Source: a virus. From it: a DNA stretch of 20,567 bases. This document shows, in pieces, positions 14,699 to 20,567 of this stretch (position 1 is the stretch's first letter; every line of letters starts with the position of its first letter). A program made the position numbers and the translations under genes. The stretch is from positions 1 to 20,567 of the IMG/VR virus record IMGVR_UViG_3300027822_000043; one strand, 5' to 3'. The notes beneath the pieces were generated by a model. The model was not told where the DNA came from. It saw only the letters and a program-made list of their open reading frames with translations, and did not search any database.

Positions 14699-15699
14699 TG
14701 GCAACAGCAACAGGTACATCCACAAGTTTAAAAAACTTTTCAGATTCTTTTTTAGCTTTCGCTGTAGCTAATACAGGATTTACGGATGCAGGCACAGTGG
14801 CAATGACGGCTGGCGGTGGTGATGTTGATGCGCATAGCGTGACAAAAAGTGGAGTTACATTTGTTTTTGTAACAGCACAAGCTTCTGAGTTTATTACAAA
14901 TTCAGTCCAACGCATGGAAATGCGCATGTGTTATGCTGCGCCAGTTGCGGCGACAGCATGGACAGTCTCTAACCCTGTGGGTCAACAGGGATTAACCCAA
15001 ATGGGGGTGTTTGGTGCTGGATTAACCTTTTCATCGCCACATTGGTTTTTTACTGATGGTGTTGCTTGTCACGCTGTTTTAGAAATATTCCCTAACGTGT
15101 TTAGTCATTTGTCTTTTGGTCAATTAGAGAAATATGGTGCTTATACGGGGGGGGAATATATTACTTCAACCTACTTTTTTGCTAAATCAGGTACAACTCC
15201 TTTTCCATATCTTCAAAGCTTATCTAATCATATGCCTTTTGCAGAATCAAATAATGGTACAAATACGGGTTATGTAAGATATGCGCAAGGTGGCAATGAT
15301 GAAGATGATTTTGCACCTATGGGTACAGCTACGAACACATTAGCGAGTGGGTTTTTTCAAAATAGTAAAGGCATTGTTCATTATAATGATGCTAATTTAG
15401 GACCAGGGGCAGGTTCAGGTATAGTAGGTTCATTATTTGTAAATTCTCCTAGTGCTTTTAATTTAAGGGCGATGTTAATTCCTATTCGTTTTTTGTTGCG
15501 TGATACGACAACAACAACATTACAATATCATCCGGCAGGTTGTGTTGGTGGTGTTAGATTGGTTAATATAAAGGAATTAGACCCTGAAGCTGTTATTGAT
15601 AATAATTGGCAGGTTTTTCCGTTAGCGCAAAAAATTGGTGATGCTACCGTTGCTACGGTTACAGCAAATCTAGGGTTGGCATATGATACAACAGTGTGA
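14698..15699 (+). CDS. Tail-tip virion structural protein, second of a related pair (333 aa)
   Basis: The protein opens MATATGTSTSLKNFSDSFLA and contains HWFFTDGVACHAVLEIFPNV followed by SHLSFGQLEKYGAY and GGEYITSTYFF. This aligns in outline with the WFIANNRRF ... VFVSMYGG ... EFPYPIY segment of the preceding protein, so the two are probably diverged duplicates. The second half is Gly-, Asn- and Thr-rich and likely beta structured. The true start is the ATG at 14698 in a TAATG overlap, with AAGG about 8 nt upstream; an in-frame TTG at 14680 would add six residues and is less likely. A G8 tract lies at 15147-15154. The function is unknown, but position favours the tail tip or receptor binding. 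Confidence 0.6.
   Translation: MATATGTSTSLKNFSDSFLAFAVANTGFTDAGTVAMTAGGGDVDAHSVTKSGVTFVFVTAQASEFITNSVQRMEMRMCYAAPVAATAWTVSNPVGQQGLTQMGVFGAGLTFSSPHWFFTDGVACHAVLEIFPNVFSHLSFGQLEKYGAYTGGEYITSTYFFAKSGTTPFPYLQSLSNHMPFAESNNGTNTGYVRYAQGGNDEDDFAPMGTATNTLASGFFQNSKGIVHYNDANLGPGAGSGIVGSLFVNSPSAFNLRAMLIPIRFLLRDTTTTTLQYHPAGCVGGVRLVNIKELDPEAVIDNNWQVFPLAQKIGDATVATVTANLGLAYDTTV
15147..15154 (+). repeat. G8 homopolymer tract in tail-tip gene
   Basis: Eight G bases encode part of TGGEY near residue 150 of the 333-aa protein. A one-base slip would truncate or alter the C-terminal half. Confidence 0.9.
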
Positions 15700-17369
15700 T
15701 GGTTGATTTTGCTGGGTATTTACCGCCTTCTTCAGAATATGGAATAGATACAACAAGACCCGCATGGCTTGGTGAAAGTGTAGGTGTTGCATTAAATGAA
15801 GGTGTTCCAATTGCTAATGGTTGGGATATTAATAAACAAACATTGGTTGATGTTGCGGCAAACAATACACCCATAGCATTACAGCCACAGTTAAATCATA
15901 TTGGCTATCATTCTTGTGCTTACACAGACATATTTTATAATCGAATTCTAATTACGCCTTCGGTTATTGATGTTGGTATTTTAGTTTCTGGTCAAACTTA
16001 TGTTGTCAATGTTTGGAATGCGTATTTTACATCGGTTACGCTTGATACGATATTAGAATCGAATACCAATGGCCTTATTATCACAGGCCCTAATTTACCA
16101 ACAACTTACACGCCTTTATTAGAGCAACCTTATACATTAAGTATTAGTGAGGAAGGGACAGGCGAAATAAATGCACAATTTATTTTTGATTTTGCCTTAC
16201 CAACAGAAGATAGATCAATTACTGTTACAGGCAGCCGTTTGGTTGTATTGCCTTATTGGTTTAGTTCAAGTTCAACAGAAACGCTATCATGGTTAACAGA
16301 TATACTAGAGTCAAGAGATGGCACTGAACAAAGAATACGTTTGCGTAAAGCTCCAAGGCAAAAATTTTCAATCAATGCATTTGCCAGTGTAAATGAAATT
16401 AATCGTATAGAGAATCATTTGTATGGATGGCGTGCTAATAAATGGGGTATTCCTGTTTGGTCTGAAGCAAGACAAGTTGATAGTCCTGTTGTTTCTGGTG
16501 CAACTAACATTCAAGTCAATACGGAGAATGCAGATTTTAGAGTCGGTGAGAATGCAATAATATGGAAAAATGAACGAGAGTTTGATGTTTTTAAGATTGA
16601 TACATTCACATCAACTCAGATAAATCTTACCCGAGGCATTAATGATAATTATCCATTAGGAATTGTTATGCCAGTTAGGTTTGCAAGAATGACAACTGAC
16701 CCAAAACGTACAGGTGATGGTCATTCAGGAAGTATTGAAGCCTCGTTTGAAGTTATTAGCAATATAGAATTGACTACATTAACACCGATTCAGTTTTTAG
16801 GTGAAGATGTTGATGTTGATAACACTCCACTTCTACCTTATTCAGACAGTTATCAACAACGCATGATTGTTCATGATTACCAAACAGGAACACCAACTTT
16901 TTTTACACCTTGGGTAAAACCTCGCATTAACAGAGAATTTAAATTAATTTTAGAAGGCGCTGCGGAAATCTGGACATTTAGACGTTGGCTTCATCGCCGT
17001 GCTGGACGCGCCATACCTTTTTACATGCCGACACATGAAAATAATGTCCGTCTTGTTCAAACGTCAGGTTCTATTACAACGCCGCTTGTCGCAAGAAATG
17101 ATGAGCAACATCAATTAGGTATAAAGCGAACTCATTTGGCGATTAATACCAAGTCAGGCTGGTTATTTAGAACGATTATAGGACAAGGACTTAATGCGCA
17201 AGGTGATAATGAAATAGCTTTAGATACTTCATTAAATGTAGATCGAGAAGATATTATATTAATTTCTTATATGGGCCTAAAACGTCTTGCAGCTGATCGT
17301 ATAGAAATACGTCACTTACAAAATTGTATTGCAGAAGTAACGCTTCCTATAACGGAGTTTGATTCATGA
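15699..17369 (+). CDS. Distal-tail-like / tail-tip protein (556 aa)
   Basis: Around residues 180-235 the protein has LPYWFSSSSTETLSWLTDIL, ESRDGTEQRIRLRKAPRQKF and a LYGWRANKWGIPVW motif. Around 425-440 it has TFRRWLHRRAGRAIPFYMPT. These repeat a theme (charged strand, helix, then IPxWxx) that I know from tail proteins encoded before DUF2163 genes in phages and from distal tail proteins of gene transfer agents. Such proteins form the ring at the end of the tail tube on which the hub and fibres assemble. The ATG at 15699 makes a TGATG overlap with the previous stop and is preferred to an in-frame GTG one codon earlier. No clear Shine-Dalgarno sequence is seen. The last 4 bases overlap the next start (ATGA). 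Confidence 0.65.
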   Translation: MVDFAGYLPPSSEYGIDTTRPAWLGESVGVALNEGVPIANGWDINKQTLVDVAANNTPIALQPQLNHIGYHSCAYTDIFYNRILITPSVIDVGILVSGQTYVVNVWNAYFTSVTLDTILESNTNGLIITGPNLPTTYTPLLEQPYTLSISEEGTGEINAQFIFDFALPTEDRSITVTGSRLVVLPYWFSSSSTETLSWLTDILESRDGTEQRIRLRKAPRQKFSINAFASVNEINRIENHLYGWRANKWGIPVWSEARQVDSPVVSGATNIQVNTENADFRVGENAIIWKNEREFDVFKIDTFTSTQINLTRGINDNYPLGIVMPVRFARMTTDPKRTGDGHSGSIEASFEVISNIELTTLTPIQFLGEDVDVDNTPLLPYSDSYQQRMIVHDYQTGTPTFFTPWVKPRINREFKLILEGAAEIWTFRRWLHRRAGRAIPFYMPTHENNVRLVQTSGSITTPLVARNDEQHQLGIKRTHLAINTKSGWLFRTIIGQGLNAQGDNEIALDTSLNVDREDIILISYMGLKRLAADRIEIRHLQNCIAEVTLPITEFDS

Positions 17370-18181
17370 GTTATGATGTTATTGAAAAATCAAGTTATGA
17401 GGCTCAGCCTGTAGAGCTTTATGTTTTTATTAGAGGAACAGAAATTTTTCGTTATACCACAGCGCAAGATGATCAACTTATTACAGGTCAGATTTATGAA
17501 GATTATAATATAAAGCGGGCAAAAATTGAACAAAATCAAGATATAGGTAAAAATCCAGTTCAATTTGATTCTGAAATTAGTTTACCCTTTGTTCAACAAT
17601 ATATAGGCACTCCACCCACTGATGTTATCGATATCAATATCCTTCGATATCATGAGACAGATGATATTAAAGAAACTATAATATTTTGGATTGGCCGCGT
17701 TATTAATGTAAAATTTACAGGTGATAACGTTGAGATACAATGTGAACCGATATTTACATCCTTAAAACGACCCACATTACGGCGGCTATATCAAGTAGCT
17801 TGTCCACATTTACTTTATGGGCCATTATGCACCGTTGATGAAACATCATTTAAAGTAACAGCAAATCTTTCATCTGTTAATGGTACAACAATAAAATCAG
17901 CAACGTTTGCAACGCAACCCAATAATTATTTTACGGGAGGATATGTGACGTGGGAAATAAATAATGTTAAAAATAAACGTTTTATTTTAACTCATACAGG
18001 AGATACTTTAGTGCTCAATTTGCCATTTCCTGGTATTACAGCATTAAATAATATTGATGTATATCCAGGATGCGATCATTCCTTAACAACATGTGCAAGT
18101 AAATTTTCTAACAATATTAATTATGGTGGGTTTCCAAGTTTACCTGAGAAAAATCCATTTAGTGGGTCGCCAGTCTTTTGA
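17366..18181 (+). CDS. DUF2163 / BR0599-family tail hub protein with candidate Fe-S cysteines (271 aa)
   Basis: The N-terminal part (VELYVFIRG, then FDSEISLPFV) and the C-terminal part with a Cys pair and NINYGGFPSLPEKNPF identify the DUF2163 / phage BR0599 family, equivalent to gene transfer agent hub protein g13 and similar in role to lambda gpL. Four cysteines stand out: C146 and C155 (C-x8-C, in CPHLLYGPLC) and C236 and C243 (C-x6-C, in CDHSLTTC). This spacing agrees with what I recall for the [4Fe-4S] site of lambda gpL. A further C126 is present. Such proteins form the trimeric or hexameric hub at the tube end. GGAG (17354-17357) stands 8 nt before the ATG. The final base is shared with a possible 18-codon ORF. 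Confidence 0.8.
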   Translation: MSYDVIEKSSYEAQPVELYVFIRGTEIFRYTTAQDDQLITGQIYEDYNIKRAKIEQNQDIGKNPVQFDSEISLPFVQQYIGTPPTDVIDINILRYHETDDIKETIIFWIGRVINVKFTGDNVEIQCEPIFTSLKRPTLRRLYQVACPHLLYGPLCTVDETSFKVTANLSSVNGTTIKSATFATQPNNYFTGGYVTWEINNVKNKRFILTHTGDTLVLNLPFPGITALNNIDVYPGCDHSLTTCASKFSNNINYGGFPSLPEKNPFSGSPVF

Positions 18182-18237
18182 TGTGGCTAGTAATGATAGT
18201 CGTTATTATGTTATTGCTTTTAATAATGAGGAGATAA
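18181..18237 (+). CDS. Possible 18-residue hydrophobic peptide
   Basis: The 56-nt gap before the next gene reads, from an ATG sharing a base with the previous TGA (TGATG), as MWLVMIVVIMLLLLIMRR and then TAA, with the ribosome binding site of the next gene inside its last codons. It would be a minimal membrane-spanning peptide with a basic end. Against this, there is no Shine-Dalgarno sequence, it uses rare-looking codons (CTA, AGG, AGA), and the frame with window-typical NNT codons across the gap reads SFDVASNDSRYYVIAFNNEE, so the hydrophobic frame may be an accident beside a decayed coding stretch. Confidence 0.25.
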   Translation: MWLVMIVVIMLLLLIMRR

Positions 18238-18238
18238 T

Positions 18239-18472
18239 ATGTCTTGGGTTTCTTTAGTTATTGCCGTTGTTGCTGTTATATTGGCGTTAGTATTAAGACC
18301 AAAGCCTGCGCAGCAAACACCGCCTGAGTTTGAAGAACTTGATATTCCTACAGCAAAACAGGGTATTCCTATACCTGATGTTCATGGGACTTATACCGTG
18401 AAAAGTTCAAATGTTGTTTGGTATGGTGATATTGCCTATGAGCCTGTTTATACTGAAGGTGAGGGTAAATGA
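18239..18472 (+). CDS. Membrane-anchored tail protein, detached N-terminal part of hub (77 aa)
   Basis: Residues 2-20 form a strongly hydrophobic helix (SWVSLVIAVVAVILALVL), followed by the basic RPKP and a soluble part containing IPIPDVHGTYTVKSSNVVWYGD. The segment IPxxxGTxxxKSxNVVWYGD is, from memory, the usual N-terminal motif of phage tail hub proteins; here it stands in its own small gene, while the rest of the hub begins at 18644. The helix might contact the host membrane or be needed for assembly. GAGGAG (18228-18233) lies 5 nt before the ATG, one of the better ribosome binding sites in the tail-tip region. Its end overlaps the next gene by 4 nt (ATGA). Confidence 0.7.
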   Translation: MSWVSLVIAVVAVILALVLRPKPAQQTPPEFEELDIPTAKQGIPIPDVHGTYTVKSSNVVWYGDIAYEPVYTEGEGK

Positions 18473-18651
18473 AAATTTATCTTCATCACGCTAAGAAAAT
18501 TCAATACTGTTCGTGGGGAATGCGTTACTTTGCACGAAAATATAAGCTTGATTTAGGTGATTTTATAACTAATGGCATTGATGAAGAAAAGCTATTAGAA
18601 ACAGGTGATGAAACAGCAAAAAAAATAGTGGAAATGGCTCGAAATGGGTAA
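18469..18651 (+). CDS. Small conserved phage tail-tip protein (60 aa)
   Basis: The form KIYLHHAKKIQYCSWGMRYF, then ARKYKLDLGDFITNGIDEEK and LLETGDETAKKIVEMA fits a family I know from many proteobacterial prophages: a short helix with Cys and Gly, an aromatic-Arg stretch (RxxFxRxGLDxxxFxxxGI), and ATGD near the end. It is nearly always encoded just before the hub. Function is not known to me; assembly of the hub is a reasonable guess. It is linked to both neighbours by overlaps: ATGA at its start and 8 nt with the hub at its end. GAGGG just upstream gives it a usable but closely spaced ribosome binding site. Confidence 0.65.
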   Translation: MKIYLHHAKKIQYCSWGMRYFARKYKLDLGDFITNGIDEEKLLETGDETAKKIVEMARNG

Positions 18652-20567
18652 GGAAACAGAGCCGGTCATTATCGGTTATAAGTATTATATGGGAATGCAT
18701 CTTGCAATATGTCTTGAAAGCGAAGGACTTGAGCTGTTAGAGATAATTGTTGGTGAGCGGTCGGCATGGTCAGGAGTTGTATCGAGCAATACAACAATTA
18801 ATATAAACCAACCTGAATTATTTGGTGGTGAAAAAAAAGAGGGCGGTATTCAAGGGGATTTGGATGTTGAATTTGGAGCGCCGACACAAGGGCAAAATGG
18901 TTATTTAGCGGCACATCAAGGCCCTAATACGCCTGCTTATCGTGGCGTTATGTGTCTAGTGTTAAAGCAAATGTATTTAATAGCGATGAATCGCTACCCT
19001 AAACCATGGGCGATTAAAGTTCGAAATGCAACAGGAAAAGATTGGTATGCGGCAACAAGTTTAATAAATGGCGGCGCAAATGGCGCTCATATTATTCGCC
19101 ATGCTTTAACAAGCCATGATGCTGGTTTGGGATTGTCTGTTGGTTTAATTAATAATGGCTCTTTTACAGCCGCCGCAGATATTTTATTCTCAGAAGGTTT
19201 AGGTTTGTCATTAAAACAAGATAAACAAATGCCTATTGAGAAGTTTATTCAAAGTATATTAACGCATATTGGTGGTGTACTTTATGTCAATAAAACATTT
19301 GGCACATTTGTATTAAAATTAATTCGTCAACCGACCGCAGGTGAGCTATCTACAGCTATTCATTTTAATGAGTCAAATACCATTGAATTAGCAAGTTATG
19401 AGCGGCCTAGCTTTGCTGAGATGATAAATGAAGTCACTTTAAAATATAGGCCACAAGGATCATTAAAGGATTCATCTATAACCGTTCATGATTTAGCATC
19501 TATTCAAGCGCAAGGTGGTATCGTTTCTCAAACTGTTAGCTTTATTGGTATTGATAATGGTGATAATGCTTCAAAAATTGCGCTAAGAGAATTAAAACAA
19601 TATTCAACGCCTTTAGCTAAGTTGCAACTTAGGGTTAATCGTGATGCATGGAATATAAACCCAGGTGATATATCAACGTTCAGTTGGGATAAATATGGTA
19701 TTTCAAATATGGTTTTGCGTGTTTTAAGTATTGATTACGGAACATTAACAAGAGGAACAATCACGCTTGAATGTACAGAGGATATTTTTTCATTACCAAC
19801 AAGTTCTTATTTGTCTGTTCAACAAACAGCATGGACTGATCCTGTTAAGGCTCCGCAGACGTTAGTAACAGCCGGATTGTATGAGTTGCCTTACTTTGAT
19901 ATTGTTGAGCGATTTACGGCGGAACAGAGGGCGCGAGTTGACCATCTATCAGCTTATTTAATAGCTTTGCCGGTTAATAATCAAAGTGCGTCATCTGGTC
20001 ATGAAATGTGGACATCTGAAACGCCAATAGAGGTAAATTATAAAAAAGATACAACAGGAGCCTATACTCCAACGGCTATTTTAGATGCGGCTTTAGGTAA
20101 ACCAACAACTAGTGATCTAACAGAAACGGTTATTATTGCATCACTTGTCGGGTTTGTGCAAAATGTAAAATCAGGAACTTATGCCTTTATTAATGATGAA
20201 GTGATAGAAGTTGTTTCAATTGATATATCAACGCTTCAAATGGTTATTAAACGCGGGATACTTGATACAGTTCCGCAAGCTCATGCGTTAGGGGATCGTA
20301 TTTATTTCGCAGAGAATAATCGGGTTATTAGCCGAACTGAGTATTTATCGAATCCTGTTGCTGGAACGGGCGCTGATGTCTATGTTAGATTTTTAACGCG
20401 GACTGATATTGGAAAACTTGAAATAGCCAATGCGGCTGAATTTAATACAAGCTTTGTTGGGAGGCAAATACGGCCTTATCCACCCCACAACGTAACGATT
20501 AATAATGAATATCATCCTGTAGGCTTGTCTCAAACGGGAAGCCTTGTTATCGCAGGAAAAGTATTTG
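18644..20567 (+). CDS. Tail hub / tip protein, 3' end outside window (at least 641 aa)
   Basis: The ATG at 18644 opens a frame that has no stop to the window end. Its start, IIGYKYYMGMHLAICLESEG, then GERSAWSG, the strand ININQPELFGGEKKEGGIQG and DVEFGAPTQGQN plus PAYRGVMCLVLKQMYL and PWAIKVR, is the classic beginning of phage tail hub proteins related to the gene transfer agent megatron and Phage-tail_3 family. The 300-400 region (SYERPSFAEMINEVTLKYRP) is likewise typical of the hub domain. The protein closes the tail tube, carries fibres or receptor-binding parts and opens on contact with the cell. The usual N-terminal VVWYGD module is in a separate upstream gene. The visible end (RPYPPHNVTINNEYHP) suggests FN3-like domains to come. 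Confidence 0.85.
   Translation, partial: MGKETEPVIIGYKYYMGMHLAICLESEGLELLEIIVGERSAWSGVVSSNTTININQPELFGGEKKEGGIQGDLDVEFGAPTQGQNGYLAAHQGPNTPAYRGVMCLVLKQMYLIAMNRYPKPWAIKVRNATGKDWYAATSLINGGANGAHIIRHALTSHDAGLGLSVGLINNGSFTAAADILFSEGLGLSLKQDKQMPIEKFIQSILTHIGGVLYVNKTFGTFVLKLIRQPTAGELSTAIHFNESNTIELASYERPSFAEMINEVTLKYRPQGSLKDSSITVHDLASIQAQGGIVSQTVSFIGIDNGDNASKIALRELKQYSTPLAKLQLRVNRDAWNINPGDISTFSWDKYGISNMVLRVLSIDYGTLTRGTITLECTEDIFSLPTSSYLSVQQTAWTDPVKAPQTLVTAGLYELPYFDIVERFTAEQRARVDHLSAYLIALPVNNQSASSGHEMWTSETPIEVNYKKDTTGAYTPTAILDAALGKPTTSDLTETVIIASLVGFVQNVKSGTYAFINDEVIEVVSIDISTLQMVIKRGILDTVPQAHALGDRIYFAENNRVISRTEYLSNPVAGTGADVYVRFLTRTDIGKLEIANAAEFNTSFVGRQIRPYPPHNVTINNEYHPVGLSQTGSLVIAGKVF

Noticed and set aside
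14728-14740. A_AAA_AAC heptamer near codon 12 of the 333-aa tail gene
   Set aside because: The -1 frame closes after about a dozen codons with nothing meaningful after it, so it is most likely chance.
15696-15698. GTG start one codon upstream of the distal-tail-like gene
   Set aside because: The ATG at 15699 forms a TGATG overlap and is the preferred start codon.
1-20567. Defence island, anti-phage system, toxin-antitoxin pair, CRISPR array, tRNA or transposon
   Set aside because: No suitable motifs, direct-repeat arrays or terminal inverted repeats were found; the whole window is explained by virion genes.

Overview
This window is one continuous block of head, neck and tail genes from a tailed phage or prophage (Caudoviricetes). 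Every supported gene is on the + strand. A tape measure gene, a lambda G/GT-type tail chaperone pair and a long tail tube protein are present, and no sheath gene is seen, so the particle is most likely a siphovirus with a long, non-contractile tail. The DNA is AT-rich, with many NNT and NNA codons. The tail-tip proteins resemble those of phages and gene transfer agents of Gram-negative bacteria, so a low-GC proteobacterial host is the best guess; nothing here fixes the host or tells a free phage from a prophage. No integrase, lysis, replication, tRNA, CRISPR or insertion-sequence genes are visible.

Layout. (1) 1-3735, neck and appendage region: the end of a repeat-rich fibre-like protein, a 60-aa unknown, a BppU-N-like protein, a 'DnaT-like' head-tail connector, a head-closure-like protein and a MuF-type head morphogenesis protein. 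(2) 3736-3927: the only sizeable non-coding gap, with two inverted repeats. (3) 3928-7573, head: an XkdF-like prohead protease core, a separate ORF carrying the rest of the protease domain plus a His-rich segment and the scaffold (with a likely nested scaffold start at 4983), a decoration protein, the major capsid protein and a small basic-tailed protein. (4) 7579-10687: HK97 gp10-like tail completion protein, tail terminator, tail tube protein, and chaperones G and G-T joined by a -1 frameshift at an A_AAA_AAC site. The G-T extension has no start codon of its own and is easily missed. (5) 10674-13790: tape measure. (6) 13790-20567, tail tip: two related virion proteins, a distal-tail-like protein, a DUF2163/BR0599 protein with four cysteines spaced like a lambda gpL iron-sulfur site, a membrane-anchored 77-aa piece, a 60-aa conserved protein and the start of the hub, which runs off the right edge.

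Working together: protease, scaffold and capsid protein build the prohead; MuF, connector and closure proteins finish the neck; tape measure with G and G-T sets tail length while tube protein polymerises; terminator and gp10-like proteins cap the tail and join it to the head; the tip complex recognises the host and opens the envelope.

Two translation patterns stand out. Most low-copy genes are chained by 1-nt TAATG or TGATG overlaps with little Shine-Dalgarno sequence, whereas the high-copy scaffold, decoration, capsid and tube genes have clear ribosome binding sites. Recoding or nested initiation appears at two places: the G/G-T site, which is strong, and the protease-scaffold ORF, where the nested start is plausible and a second slip site is speculative.
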